A stretch of 64,000 nt of DNA from Psychrobacter fozii (GCF_003217155.1 NZ_QJSU01000001.1:597214-661213); one strand, 5' to 3'; counted from the first letter of the stretch, positions 48,489-57,607 are shown. Made by a program: numbers and translations. Notes: generated by a model not told the origin, from the sequence alone.

Positions 48489-49028
48489 ATGAAAACTCTA
48501 CAAAAAACTCTAATGGCAGTAGTAGCAGGTTCTTTATTAAGCATGGGTGCACAAGCTGCTGGTTCTTATGGTAATGGCTATACTGGCCAGCCGTATGTTG
48601 GTGCTAAAGTCGGTCAATTTGATTTAGATACCAATAACGCTGATGATCCAACGGCTTATGGTGTTTATGCTGGTTATAACTTTGATCCTAACTTTGGTCT
48701 TGAAGCTGAATATGTAGGCTCAGATGATGCTGATTACCGTGGTGGTGATATCGATGCCAAATCTTACGGTGCTTATGGTACTTATCGCCATGCGTTCGCG
48801 GATACCGGTCTATATGCAAAAGGTAAGCTAGGTGTAGCAAGAACTGAAATCGAAGCTACTAACACAGACCTTGGTGGATTTTACGATGGCGAAGATAACG
48901 ATACTAGCTTAGCTGGTGGTGTAGGTCTTGGTTATTCAGTAACGCCTAACTTCAACGTAGAAGCAGAATACGACATGTTGGGTAGCGATACAGATCTTAT
49001 GACTGTTGGTGCAAACATCAAGTTCTAA
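48489..49028 (+). CDS. Outer-membrane beta-barrel protein, tandem paralog 2
   Basis: 179 aa, closely similar to paralog 1 over most of its length (signal peptide, GQPYVGAKVGQFDLDTNNADDPTAYGVYAGYNFD, C-terminal NIKF), so a recent duplication. AAGGAA precedes the ATG. The loop around residues 115-135 (EATNTDLGGFYDGEDND) differs most. A terminator follows. Confidence 0.9.
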   Translation: MKTLQKTLMAVVAGSLLSMGAQAAGSYGNGYTGQPYVGAKVGQFDLDTNNADDPTAYGVYAGYNFDPNFGLEAEYVGSDDADYRGGDIDAKSYGAYGTYRHAFADTGLYAKGKLGVARTEIEATNTDLGGFYDGEDNDTSLAGGVGLGYSVTPNFNVEAEYDMLGSDTDLMTVGANIKF

Positions 49029-49053
49029 ACGTTTGACTAGCTGTACAATGAAT

Positions 49054-49085
49054 AAAAAACGCATCCTTTGGGGTGCGTTTTTTTA
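49054..49085 (+). terminator. Rho-independent terminator after beta-barrel paralog 2
   Basis: Stem AAAAACGCATCC / GGGTGCGTTTTT with a short loop, almost the same arms as the dnaK terminator. Confidence 0.9.
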
Positions 49086-49225
49086 TTCGTGAAATACAAA
49101 ACAGTTGTATGCTTTAAGGTTGGAAATTGCTAATATACCGCCGTCAGTTATGGATATGCGATATTTCTACTGACAAAATTCTATCTAAAAGTTAATTGTT
49201 AACTGAAATAGCCTTGGAAAATACA

Positions 49226-49786
49226 ATGAGAACGATGCAAAAAACACTATTAACTTTAGTAACTGGTGCTGTGTTAAGTGTAAGTGCACAAGCGGCTGTT
49301 AATTATGCAGGTCAGCCATACGCTGGTATAAAAGTGGGTCAGTATAATGCAGAAGATGCTGATGACGAAGCAGTATCGTATGGCGTTTACGGCGGTTACA
49401 AATTCACGCCAGAGTTTGGTGTGGAAGCTGAGTATTTAACTACAGGCGATGCCGACGCATTCAATGACAGATTTGAGAAAGCAGAATATAGCGCCGATGT
49501 TTATGGCCTATATGCAACATATGATTATGCTTTTCCAAATACAGCAGTATATGCCAAAGGTCGCTTGGGTATTGCAAAAAACGAGATCGATATAGATTAC
49601 ACTGATAAAACTGATTCTTATTATAACGAGAGTTTCAGTGTGTCTGATACAGGTATTGCTGGCAGTTTAGGTCTGGGTTATAACATTACACCTATGGCCT
49701 CTATTGAGGCCTTGTATAACGTATATCCTAAAGCTGAAGACATAGATGTTGATAGCATTACTTTAGGTGCTCACTTTAAGTTCTAA
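49226..49786 (+). CDS. Outer-membrane beta-barrel protein, tandem paralog 3
   Basis: 186 aa from the ATG at 49226. Signal peptide TMQKTLLTLVTGAVLSVSAQA; barrel segments GQPYAGIKVGQYNAED, YGVYGGYKFTPEFGVEAEYL, AVYAKGRLGIAKNEID, GSLGLGYNITPMASIEALY; C-terminal HFKF. More diverged than paralogs 1 and 2. It has its own upstream region and terminator, so it may be expressed separately. Confidence 0.88.
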   Translation: MRTMQKTLLTLVTGAVLSVSAQAAVNYAGQPYAGIKVGQYNAEDADDEAVSYGVYGGYKFTPEFGVEAEYLTTGDADAFNDRFEKAEYSADVYGLYATYDYAFPNTAVYAKGRLGIAKNEIDIDYTDKTDSYYNESFSVSDTGIAGSLGLGYNITPMASIEALYNVYPKAEDIDVDSITLGAHFKF

Positions 49787-49802
49787 TCAAATAAAGAATA
49801 AA

Positions 49803-49834
49803 TAAAAAACGCATCCTTTTGGGTGCGTTTTTTT
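49803..49834 (+). terminator. Rho-independent terminator after beta-barrel paralog 3
   Basis: Stem AAAAAACGCATCC / GGGTGCGTTTTTT, a near copy of the hairpin at 49054-49085. Confidence 0.9.
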
Positions 49835-49970
49835 TGCGTTGTATTTTTATACTTTCTCTCATGTTTATTAAGCTGTGAACATCATAGATTGATGATTTTT
49901 AAGAAGTTATGAATACTAAAAGTGTGTTACATTGAAAGTTAGAATATCAAAAATAAGAGGTATTGCAGCG

Positions 49971-50465
49971 ATGGACATACTTTGGATGATTGAACCTTGG
50001 CATTGGCTCGTTTTAGGCTTCATATTGCTGATTGTTGAGATGTTTGTGCCCACATTTGCAAGCCTATGGTTTGGTGCTGCTGCTATCATTGTTGCAGCCC
50101 TTTCATGGTTATTGCCGATTTCAGTCTTTGTTCAAGTGATTATTTGGTTGGTGTTATCAGCTATATTTCTGTTGGCATGGTTCAAATTCATTAAGCCGTT
50201 ATCGATAGACCGTACCAAAGCAGGTTTGGGTGGCAGCGTTATCATTGGTGAAACTGGCATGATTATCGTACAGCCGCAGCCAGATAGGGCGGGTACCGTC
50301 AGATTTAGTGTACCTATTGTTGGTGCTGCTGAGTGGGTATGCCGCACGAGAGGGGAACAAGTAGCAGTCGGTGATAGAGTGGTAGTGACCGATATCGTCG
50401 GCAACGAGTTGATTGTGAGCAGTATGAAATCGCAGGCAGCGATGAATAATAGTAAACAAATATAA
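49971..50465 (+). CDS. NfeD-family membrane protein
   Basis: 164 aa from the ATG at 49971 (AAGAGG upstream); a TTG at 49932 is less likely. Hydrophobic helices at about 10-28, 30-50 and 55-75 (WHWLVLGFILLIVEMFVPTFASLWFGAAAIIVA), then a C-terminal OB-fold domain (GETGMIIVQPQPDRAGTVRF...GDRVVVTDIVGNELIV). Paired 15 bp upstream of a stomatin-like SPFH gene, the classical NfeD/stomatin operon (YbbK/QmcA in Escherichia coli), acting in membrane quality control. Confidence 0.9.
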   Translation: MDILWMIEPWHWLVLGFILLIVEMFVPTFASLWFGAAAIIVAALSWLLPISVFVQVIIWLVLSAIFLLAWFKFIKPLSIDRTKAGLGGSVIIGETGMIIVQPQPDRAGTVRFSVPIVGAAEWVCRTRGEQVAVGDRVVVTDIVGNELIVSSMKSQAAMNNSKQI

Positions 50466-50480
50466 TAATAGGGGTGGGTT

Positions 50481-51341
50481 ATGGGAAGCTTTAGTATTGT
50501 CATGTTGGTCTTGGTGGCACTGGTGGTGTTTACAGTGTTTAAGGGTGTTCGCATCGTACCGCAAGGCTACAAATGGGTGGTGCAGCGCTTGGGGAAATAT
50601 AGCCAAACGCTAGAGCCTGGGTTAAATCTGATTATTCCTTTCGTCGATGATGTCGCCTATAAAGTGACGACTAAAGACATCGTGCTTGATATTCCATCAC
50701 AGGAAGTCATTACTCGAGACAACGTAGTGATTATCGCCAATGCAGTGGCTTACATTAATATCGTACGCCCTGACAAAGCAGTATATGGCATCGAAGATTA
50801 TGAATATGGTATTCGCAATCTGGTACAGACCTCATTACGCTCAATTATCGGTGAAATGGATCTGGATAGTGCCTTGTCGAGTCGCGACGAAATCAAGATG
50901 AAGCTAAAGCATGCAATCTCAGAAGATATCGCTGATTGGGGTATCACGCTGAAGACGGTAGAAATTCAAGATATTAACCCATCGCAAACTATGCAAGCGT
51001 CAATGGAAGAGCAGGCGGCGGCAGAGCGTCTACGTCGTGCCACAGTGACCCGTGCTGATGGTCAAAAGCAAGCCGCTATCCTAGAAGCCGATGGGCGTCT
51101 AGAGGCCTCGCGCCGTGATGCTGAAGCGCAGGTAGTGCTAGCGAGAGGCTCAGAAGAGTCGATTCGTTTGATTACTAATGCCATGGGTACAGAAGAGATG
51201 CCTATTGTTTACTTACTTGGTGAGCAGTATATCAAGGCAATCCGTGAACTGGCTGAATCTGATAACTCAAAAATGGTGGTGTTACCTGCTGATATTTTAA
51301 GTACTGTAAAAGGTATGGTGGGTGATAAGTTGAAAGTGTAA
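50481..51341 (+). CDS. qmcA: SPFH/stomatin-like protein, QmcA-type
   Basis: 286 aa. One N-terminal membrane helix (about 2-21) then the SPFH domain (GVRIVPQGYKWVVQRLGKYSQTLEPGLNLIIPFVD, DIPSQEVITRDNVVIIANAVAYINI) and a coiled coil (MEEQAAAERLRRATVTRADGQKQAAILEADG). Oligomerises at the inner membrane. Its NfeD partner lies directly upstream and a terminator follows. Confidence 0.9.
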   Translation: MGSFSIVMLVLVALVVFTVFKGVRIVPQGYKWVVQRLGKYSQTLEPGLNLIIPFVDDVAYKVTTKDIVLDIPSQEVITRDNVVIIANAVAYINIVRPDKAVYGIEDYEYGIRNLVQTSLRSIIGEMDLDSALSSRDEIKMKLKHAISEDIADWGITLKTVEIQDINPSQTMQASMEEQAAAERLRRATVTRADGQKQAAILEADGRLEASRRDAEAQVVLARGSEESIRLITNAMGTEEMPIVYLLGEQYIKAIRELAESDNSKMVVLPADILSTVKGMVGDKLKV

Positions 51342-51358
51342 TAACTATAATTTCAGAT

Positions 51359-51388
51359 AAAAAAAGACCTCGCTTGAGGTCTTTTTTG
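51359..51388 (+). terminator. Rho-independent terminator after qmcA
   Basis: Stem AAAAAGACCTC / GAGGTCTTTTT with a 4-nt loop and T-run. Confidence 0.92.
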
Positions 51389-51448
51389 TGCCATAAATTC
51401 ACCGTTGCTTTTTAACGTTATTTTTTAACATTGCTTCTTAAAGCTGTT

Positions 51449-53011
51449 TTAAATCACTTTGGAAAAACGATTCTTGTGCTTTTTCTCCAGATATTCATCA
51501 AACACCATAGCGACATTACGACCAAGCAATCGACCTCTTGGTAAGACACGAATACCAGCCGCATCCATATCGATGAGCTTATCGTCTTGCATGGCGCCGA
51601 GCTGTGCTATTTCATCAATAAAATAAGTAATAGCATCGATACCGAATTTCTGGTTCACATCTTTAAAATCGACATAGTCGTGACATAGCAAGTTCATAAT
51701 CACGTATTCACGCAGACGATCTTTAATCGACGTCTTAATGACTTTTACCGCTGGCGTGACAGTAGGATTGATTTTCGCCATATCAATATTGGCTTGATAG
51801 GCTTGCAGATCCGTATCATTTTGTAGGATATAGCGGGTACTGGTATTGGCAATCTGACTGATAGAAGAGACACCGAATCCTAATAGGTCGCAGTCACCCA
51901 TGATGGTGTAACCTTGGAAGTTACGATGTAATTTACCCTCGCGCTGTGCGACAGCGAGTTCATCATCAGGCTTTGCAAAGTGATCAATACCGATATATTG
52001 ATAGCCGGCGTCGCTCAGCATATTGATAGTATTACCAAGCATCGTAAGCTTCGCTGCTGGATTTGGTAGGTCTTCATCTTTGATCTGACGTTGCGCTTTA
52101 AAGCGCTCAGGCAGGTGAGCGTAGTTAAACACTGACAGACGATCTGGTGACATCTCTATGATGCGCTGTACCGTTTGGTTAAAGGTATCAGGCGTTTGAT
52201 ATGGTAAGCCATAAATCAAGTCAATGTTAATAGAGTGAAAGCCAAGTTCGCGCGCCTCGTTGAGGACGTTCTCAATCAATTCGGCGGAATGGACACGATT
52301 GACAGCGATCTGTACGGTTTCATCTAAGTCTTGCACACCTAAACTGATACGGTTGAAACCAAGACCACGCAATACTTTTAGTGTGTCTTCGCTCAGCTCG
52401 CGCGGGTCAATCTCAATAGAGTAGTCACCCTCATTTTCGGGCAAAAATTCAAACTGCGTCTGCAAAAACTCCCACAGCTGAACCATCTCTTCATCGCGCA
52501 AAAATGTGGGTGTACCACCGCCTAAATGTAGCTGCTTGACCAATGGTTTGCTGCTACCTTCAGGCGCCGATAATAAGCGACGCTTATGCTTAATTTCGGC
52601 AATTAAGTACTGTAAATAATCACCCGAGTCGCTATTTTTTTTGGTAATAATCTTATTGCAAGCACAGTAGTAGCAAAGATGACGACAGAAAGGGATATGA
52701 AAGTATAGAGACAGTGGGGCACGCGTCTCACGGTTCTGCAGAATTTTGGTCTCAAGACTTTCAGCGATTGGCGCGAACTCTAAAGCCGTTGGATAGGATG
52801 TATATCGTGGCCCTGAGCGATTGTATTTATGGATGATCGCTTCATCAAAGGCGGGCAGCTGTTTGCTCGTAATACTGCCGCGCATACTGGCATAAGGATT
52901 GTCTGGTTGCATGACAGGACGTGTCGTGGTCGGCTGCTCTCCGGCGCGATTATAAGGCTGCTCGATATGGTCAGCACTGTTAGAATGGTTTTGTTCTGAA
53001 TGTTCTGTCAT
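51449..53011 (-). CDS. hemN: Oxygen-independent coproporphyrinogen III oxidase
   Basis: 520 aa from the ATG at 53011 (GAGGA upstream); an in-frame ATG at 53095 is unlikely. Radical-SAM cluster FCRHLCYYCACNKI gives the CxxxCxxC plus extra Cys typical of true HemN rather than HemW. KQLHLGGGTPTFL, YSIEIDPRELSEDTL, FNRISLGVQDLDETVQ and RLSVFNYAHLPERFKAQRQI are all HemN features. It makes protoporphyrinogen IX without oxygen. The 70-residue polar N-terminal extension is unusual. I found no convincing FNR box upstream. Confidence 0.94.
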   Translation of the reverse strand: MTEHSEQNHSNSADHIEQPYNRAGEQPTTTRPVMQPDNPYASMRGSITSKQLPAFDEAIIHKYNRSGPRYTSYPTALEFAPIAESLETKILQNRETRAPLSLYFHIPFCRHLCYYCACNKIITKKNSDSGDYLQYLIAEIKHKRRLLSAPEGSSKPLVKQLHLGGGTPTFLRDEEMVQLWEFLQTQFEFLPENEGDYSIEIDPRELSEDTLKVLRGLGFNRISLGVQDLDETVQIAVNRVHSAELIENVLNEARELGFHSINIDLIYGLPYQTPDTFNQTVQRIIEMSPDRLSVFNYAHLPERFKAQRQIKDEDLPNPAAKLTMLGNTINMLSDAGYQYIGIDHFAKPDDELAVAQREGKLHRNFQGYTIMGDCDLLGFGVSSISQIANTSTRYILQNDTDLQAYQANIDMAKINPTVTPAVKVIKTSIKDRLREYVIMNLLCHDYVDFKDVNQKFGIDAITYFIDEIAQLGAMQDDKLIDMDAAGIRVLPRGRLLGRNVAMVFDEYLEKKHKNRFSKVI

Positions 53012-53313
53012 GCGATATTCCTCGTTTTGACCATATATATTGCTAGGGTTTATGTGGTTCAAAGGTAGCAATTGAAACCGTTCGTTTATGATCACCTTTT
53101 TAGTAATATTTATGTCTAAATAGACAGTGGCTAGTATAACAAATCCTTGTTAATAGTGGGGTGAATGGCGAGTACTCTTAGGCAAAACTTATTAAGATAA
53201 TGAGCTCATGATTGAATCATCAATCACATGAGGTTTTATGACTCAAAACACGACATTTGCGTACCCATGTGTAATCCTCTATTATCGAGAGAGCCTCTTT
53301 ATAGGAAACACTC
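53012..53313. other. Divergent intergenic region hemN/comM
   Basis: 302 bp, no independent gene. A near-palindrome at about 53209-53227 (catgattgaatcatcaat) was examined as an FNR site and does not fit the TTGAT-N4-ATCAA spacing. Confidence 0.4.
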
Positions 53314-54888
53314 ATGTCGTTTGCTCAAGTCTATACCCGTTCAGTCGTCGGTTTGCACGCACCTAAGGTTATTATTGAGGTGCACTTGTCGCAAGGTCTG
53401 CCTGCATTGACCATTGTCGGTCTGCCTGAGGCTGCGGTACGTGAGAGTAAAGACAGAGTACGATCCGCGATATTGAATTCTGGATTTCAGTTTCCCAATC
53501 GCCGTCTCACTATTAACCTAGCGCCTGCGGATTTACCCAAAGATGGCGCAAGATTGGACTTGCCGATTGCTATCGGTATCTTGGCAGCCAGTGATCAGCT
53601 TGATCCAGACGTGTTATCAGGATTTGAGTTTATCGGTGAATTGGCGCTAAACGGAAACTTGCGGCAAGTGACAGGCAGTTTGGCAGTGGCACGAGCGATT
53701 AAAGCGGAAGGGTTGGCGGCAAAATCATCGAGTAGTCATGAGCAATCACTGACTGAGCCGCTGCCAGTAGAAGCAGTAACATCGGTCAAATTAATCGTGC
53801 CAATGGATAATGGGGCAGAAGCCAGCCGTGTCGAGGGAGTGGAGGTATTAGGCGCCCACAGTCTCAAAGCCGTTTGTGACCACTTACAGTCGCTAGCGAA
53901 TCCAAGCATACCCCATGAGAGTTTGGCAGTCGTCACCCCCAGTCCAGCACCGCAGCATATTGGTTATCAAGTGGACTTGGCCGATGTCAAAGGGCAGCAT
54001 CATGCGCGGCGTGCACTAGAGATTGCCGCTGCAGGTGGACACTCGATATTATTTACAGGGCCGCCTGGTTCAGGCAAGACATTGATGGCATCGAGGCTAC
54101 CGACTATTTTGCCAGACCTTAGTGACGAAGATGCGTTAGAAGTAGCCAGTACGTATTCAGTTGCAGACAGCGATTATGACTATGGCACACGACCATTCAG
54201 GCAAGTTCATCATACGATATCAGCCGTGGCATTGGTTGGTGGCGGTTCACGTCCGAAACCTGGTGAGATTACGCTGGCCAATAAAGGCGTATTATTCCTT
54301 GATGAATTGCCAGAGTTTGATCGTACGGTCTTAGAGGTGTTGCGTCAGCCATTAGAGGCTAAGCAAATAACGATTAGCCGTGCCAATTCACAGATGACCT
54401 TTCCCGCAAATTTTCAATTGGTCGCGGCGATGAATCCTTGCCCATGTGGCTATGATGGCGATGCTTCAGGGCGTTGTCGCTGTCGACCCGAGCAGATTAA
54501 ACGCTATCAAGACAAGCTATCAGGACCGCTATTAGATCGCATTGATTTGCATATCACTGTGCCTGCTTTACCCATTGCCGACTTGCAAAATGCCCAAGTA
54601 GGTGAGACCTCTGAACAAGTACGTGTTCGAGTTATTGCTGCTCATAAGCATCAAATGCAGCGACAACAAAAGGTCAATAATGAGCTTAATCCTAGCGAGA
54701 TTGATAAATATATCCAACTAGGAGAGAGTGAGCAGCAGCTATTACAACTCGCCCAGCAGCGCCTGAATTTATCCGCGCGTGGCTACCATCGAGTATTGCG
54801 AGTGGCGCGTACTATCGCAGACCTTTCTGATAGTGTAGATATAACGAGTGTCCATGTATCCGAGGCGCTCAGTTATCGTAGCAAGTGA
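53314..54888 (+). CDS. comM: YifB-family Mg-chelatase-like AAA ATPase ComM
   Basis: 524 aa. N-terminal Lon-protease-like domain (AQVYTRSVVGLHAPKVIIEVHLSQGLPALTIVGLPEAAVRESKDRVRSA), Walker A FTGPPGSGKTLMASRLP (about 248), Walker B GVLFLDELPEFD, zinc-like CPCGYDGDASGRCRC and a C-terminal helical domain. ComM is a hexameric branch-migration helicase that extends donor DNA during natural transformation. It has its own promoter region opposite hemN. Confidence 0.95.
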   Translation: MSFAQVYTRSVVGLHAPKVIIEVHLSQGLPALTIVGLPEAAVRESKDRVRSAILNSGFQFPNRRLTINLAPADLPKDGARLDLPIAIGILAASDQLDPDVLSGFEFIGELALNGNLRQVTGSLAVARAIKAEGLAAKSSSSHEQSLTEPLPVEAVTSVKLIVPMDNGAEASRVEGVEVLGAHSLKAVCDHLQSLANPSIPHESLAVVTPSPAPQHIGYQVDLADVKGQHHARRALEIAAAGGHSILFTGPPGSGKTLMASRLPTILPDLSDEDALEVASTYSVADSDYDYGTRPFRQVHHTISAVALVGGGSRPKPGEITLANKGVLFLDELPEFDRTVLEVLRQPLEAKQITISRANSQMTFPANFQLVAAMNPCPCGYDGDASGRCRCRPEQIKRYQDKLSGPLLDRIDLHITVPALPIADLQNAQVGETSEQVRVRVIAAHKHQMQRQQKVNNELNPSEIDKYIQLGESEQQLLQLAQQRLNLSARGYHRVLRVARTIADLSDSVDITSVHVSEALSYRSK

Positions 54889-54892
54889 CTTT

Positions 54893-54974
54893 ATTCCCAC
54901 AAGATGAGCCACACATTCCCACAAGATAAGTTCCACAAGGTAAGCCACAAAAGATGCGACTAACCTTGTGGAAA
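54893..54974. terminator. Bidirectional terminator with imperfect tandem repeats
   Basis: TTCCACAAGGT (54931-54941) pairs with ACCTTGTGGAA (54963-54973), followed by a T-run. In front lie two further imperfect copies of attcccacaagatgag (54893-54930). It sits between the converging comM and gph genes. Confidence 0.6.
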
Positions 54975-54989
54975 TTTTTGAGATTATAA

Positions 54990-55664
54990 TTATTTAAGCA
55001 GATAATCTTGCAGTGCCTGAAAGCTATCAAACGCTTCGGTAGGGTTTAACTCACGAATATCTTGCCCATAGTTATAGCCATAAGACAGTCCAAGCGTGTC
55101 CATATTGGCATTTTGTCCGGCTAAGATATCGTTTCTAGAATCACCAATCATCACGGCTTGTTCTGGAGAAACATTCAACGCTTCACAGACATGTAATAGC
55201 GGTGCAGGATCAGGCTTTTTGGTCGAGAGGCTATCACCGCCCAATACTTCGCTGAATAAGTCTTGCCAGCCAAATGACTGTAATATCTTCGGTACAAAAC
55301 GAATGGGTTTGTTGGTCACTAACGCCAGTGTATAACCTGCGTTTTTCAGTTTCTTTAGTCCGTTATCAACATCTGGATAAGCGACGGTTTTGCTGCCACT
55401 GAGATTTTTATAAGCCTCAAAAAACAGGTGCTCTGCGTGATCGGCTTCCTCGACCGTTAACTCGTTTTCTAACACTTCTACCTTACCCACTAGCGCGCGC
55501 TCTACCAGTAATCTTGAGCCATTGCCTATCCAGTTGCGTATCGTCTCGATAGGGTAGGTCTCTTTTCCCAGCGTGGTTAGCATAGCGTTGGTCGCATCAG
55601 CTAAATCAGGCACACTATCAATGAGTGTTCCGTCGAAATCAAAAATCAAAAGTTGCTTATCCAT
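54990..55664 (-). CDS. gph: Phosphoglycolate phosphatase (HAD family)
   Basis: 224 aa. HAD motif I LIFDFDGTLIDS (D9, D11), motif II VTNKP, motif III KPDPAPL and motif IV MIGDSRNDI. The alpha-helical cap lies at about 17-85. The PGPase/Gph assignment is supported by the helical cap and length; other HAD phosphatases such as PpaX are possible. Confidence 0.88.
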   Translation of the reverse strand: MDKQLLIFDFDGTLIDSVPDLADATNAMLTTLGKETYPIETIRNWIGNGSRLLVERALVGKVEVLENELTVEEADHAEHLFFEAYKNLSGSKTVAYPDVDNGLKKLKNAGYTLALVTNKPIRFVPKILQSFGWQDLFSEVLGGDSLSTKKPDPAPLLHVCEALNVSPEQAVMIGDSRNDILAGQNANMDTLGLSYGYNYGQDIRELNPTEAFDSFQALQDYLLK

Positions 55665-55798
55665 TATTCCTCGCTATTTGAAACAGTTATATTTGTTATG
55701 TGGGTTATATTGCGCTTCGTTCCATACCTTAGCATAGCCATGCTTTAAGGCTAGAAAATTTGCTTTTCTAATGTTCTTTGTACGATGAACAGAAGCAA

Positions 55799-56299
55799 TC
55801 ATTCAACATCTTTATAGCGTTCACGATGCTCGGCTTTCATTCTTAGATAATCTTCGTTTTTACGACACTCGTCCCATTTTTGTTTAAATATGCGCGCTGA
55901 CTCCGCTTTTATAGGATCCTCGATTTGCCGTGGTAACTCTTCACGCCCATGTGCACCGCTTTGGCCTTTTTTATCATCAGGGACAGCGCCCTTATATTTT
56001 TTGCCACCTTTATGATTGGCATAGCGGCGGGCACGGGTATAGCCCATTTGAATAAACTTGCGTGCCATATCAGCACCGACAAAGTCATCAGCAGCCAAAT
56101 AATCTAAGAATATCTGATAAATAGTATCACTGCTCTCGGTCGCAATGTCAGGATCGGCAAAACGCCAGTGTGGTAATACTTCAGATTTGTATGGCTCTAC
56201 GAGCAGCACTCCTTGCTCACCACGACCAACACGATACAGCTCGGGCTGCGCACGCAAGTCTAGATTTTTGTAGTCTAAGTCGTAATCAAACTCTCTCAT
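55799..56299 (-). CDS. DUF4385 family protein
   Basis: 166 aa. FDYDLDYKNLDLRAQPELYRVGRGEQGVLLVEPYKSEVLPHWRF is the hallmark start of DUF4385 proteins; the middle holds FVGADMARKFIQMGYTRARRYANHKGGKKY. Soluble and basic at its C-terminus. Function unknown. Confidence 0.88.
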   Translation of the reverse strand: MREFDYDLDYKNLDLRAQPELYRVGRGEQGVLLVEPYKSEVLPHWRFADPDIATESSDTIYQIFLDYLAADDFVGADMARKFIQMGYTRARRYANHKGGKKYKGAVPDDKKGQSGAHGREELPRQIEDPIKAESARIFKQKWDECRKNEDYLRMKAEHRERYKDVE

Positions 56300-56478
56300 A
56301 ACGTTACCTGCTAAGGATATCGATATTTAATACACCCTAGTATACTTAGCGGGACTGTTGAAAAAACAGCGTATAAATGTTGTTCAGCTGTGACTGTCAG
56401 CGTTATAGTCTGCCTATTATAAAACTGCTTCAATACTATCGCGGGTTGAAGATATTACTTATCAGGAAGCCAATCATC

Positions 56479-56820
56479 ATGAATAAAATAACGACTACGT
56501 ATTCACGTTTTATGCGGTTAACACAGAACAGCTTTATGATGTCAGCCGTACTGATAAGCATGCTAATCTCTAGTGCAGCTCATAGCGCTTGGTTTGAGGG
56601 TTTGATTCCAAAGGGAGAGACATACACGGTACGCGAGATAGATCGTGATTTGGCATTTGTGATTGATGGGTTTATTTATGATGCTCGTACATCTTGTTTC
56701 TTAGTAGTGGGTGATCGGGTGATATTTTTCGAAGGACGTCATGGTATTGATTACCGTGCGACGGTTTATGATTTAGACTCGCGTGAGCGTTGTGAGTTAC
56801 TATTAAGAAAGCGTTTGTGA
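56479..56820 (+). CDS. Small exported protein of unknown function
   Basis: 113 aa from the ATG at 56479 (AGGAAG upstream); an in-frame start at 56377 gives a leader that does not fit. A hydrophobic stretch MMSAVLISMLISSAAHSAWF reads as a signal peptide or N-terminal anchor with an AHSA cleavage site. The mature part (about 75 residues, YTVREIDRDLAFVIDGFIYDARTSCF...) is beta-rich with two Cys that could form a disulfide. Family not recognised. Confidence 0.7.
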   Translation: MNKITTTYSRFMRLTQNSFMMSAVLISMLISSAAHSAWFEGLIPKGETYTVREIDRDLAFVIDGFIYDARTSCFLVVGDRVIFFEGRHGIDYRATVYDLDSRERCELLLRKRL

Positions 56821-56837
56821 TAAGTAAGAAAGCGCTT

Positions 56838-56900
56838 ATAGTCATTCCACTATAAAAATATTACTGCGTTAATCTTGCTTGAAGTATTTTATATACATCT
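56838..56900. repeat. ATAGTC-ended miniature element, truncated copy 3
   Basis: Starts ATAGTCATTCCACTATAAAA and matches copy 2 (46156 onward) with only a few differences for about 61 bp, then diverges; the right terminal repeat is missing. Confidence 0.75.
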
Positions 56901-56933
56901 GAGCATGCTACCTAAACATAAAAATCCAAACAT

Positions 56934-56972
56934 AAAAAAAGCCCCAAACATAAATGTTCGGGGCTTTTTAGA
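56934..56972 (-). terminator. Terminator downstream of tRNA-Phe
   Basis: Stem AAAAAGCCCC-AACAT / ATGTT-GGGGCTTTTT with one mismatch, next to the 3' end of the leftward tRNA gene. Confidence 0.9.
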
Positions 56973-56986
56973 ATTCTTAAACGAAA

Positions 56987-57062
56987 TGGTGGCTCGAGGC
57001 AGGTTCGAACTGCCGACACACGGATTTTCAATCCGTTGCTCTACCGACTGAGCTATCGAGCC
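56987..57062 (-). tRNA. tRNA-Phe (GAA)
   Basis: 76 nt including encoded CCA. Acceptor GGCTCGA / TCGAGCC, discriminator A, D-arm TAGCTCAGTCGGTAGAGCA, anticodon loop TTGAAAA with anticodon GAA, T-arm GGCAGTTCGAACCTGCC. Confidence 0.97.
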
Positions 57063-57184
57063 GTCTTCGTTGAGGCGCTATTAAACTAAATATACGCACT
57101 GCTGTCAAGCAGTTTTTGCATTATATCTGATAAAAGACGATAAATAGTCAGATATGGGCAAAATTAAACACTCTAGTTGTCAGT

Positions 57185-57607
57185 TTAGTCTTTGACACGC
57201 AGTAGTTCGTACTCGCTCATAATACGATGAATATCCGTATCTACAGGCACAAACTCACGTACGCCTTTTTTCACTTCGGCATCATAGACCAGTTTAATAA
57301 ACTTGGCATCAATGGCTCGGCCACGATTTTGTGCATGCACTGTTAAATACTGCAAGCGCTTAGCATTAGTCTGCCCATCATCAAAGCAGGCGACAGCAGC
57401 GATAGGCTTATCATTGAACATACCGACATAGAGATACTGTCCACGCTTAAATCCTTGCTCAACGAGACTGAGTACATCGGCACCAATGGGCTGAGCATCA
57501 TCGCTATCATATAAAGCCTGCAGGCGTTCTGCTAGCTCGTTTTCGCGTGCAGGTTTTTTAATCAGTGGGGCATCCAAACTATTGATGGCGATCGCTTCTA
57601 AAGGCAT
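57185..57607 (-). CDS. GNAT-like protein, possibly PanZ-type acetyl-CoA sensor
   Basis: 140 aa. The fold is suggested by LYVGMFNDKPIAAVACFDD (beta strands 2-3), RLQYLTVHAQNRGRAIDAKFIKLV (core helix; an R/Q-x-x-G-R-A version of the acetyl-CoA pyrophosphate loop) and REFVPVDTDIHRIM. Small size and the opening pattern recall PanZ, which controls PanD maturation; this is a tentative reading. A stand-alone gene. Confidence 0.6.
   Translation of the reverse strand: MPLEAIAINSLDAPLIKKPARENELAERLQALYDSDDAQPIGADVLSLVEQGFKRGQYLYVGMFNDKPIAAVACFDDGQTNAKRLQYLTVHAQNRGRAIDAKFIKLVYDAEVKKGVREFVPVDTDIHRIMSEYELLRVKD

Noticed and set aside
50132..50606. Two overlapping minus-strand frames of 135-140 codons across the NfeD/QmcA junction
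   Set aside because: Composition is implausible for protein, and both strongly supported plus-strand genes cover the region.
53209..53227. FNR-type anaerobic box upstream of hemN/comM
   Set aside because: The half-sites TTGA/TCAA have the wrong spacing for TTGAT-N4-ATCAA, and the site lies about 200 bp from the hemN start.
53228..53410. 60-codon plus-strand frame upstream of comM
   Set aside because: It overlaps the comM start in another frame and has no ribosome-binding site or recognisable sequence.
54893..54950. Short repeats between comM and gph as a CRISPR-like array
   Set aside because: Three imperfect copies without regular spacers, and part of a terminator stem; no cas genes in the window.
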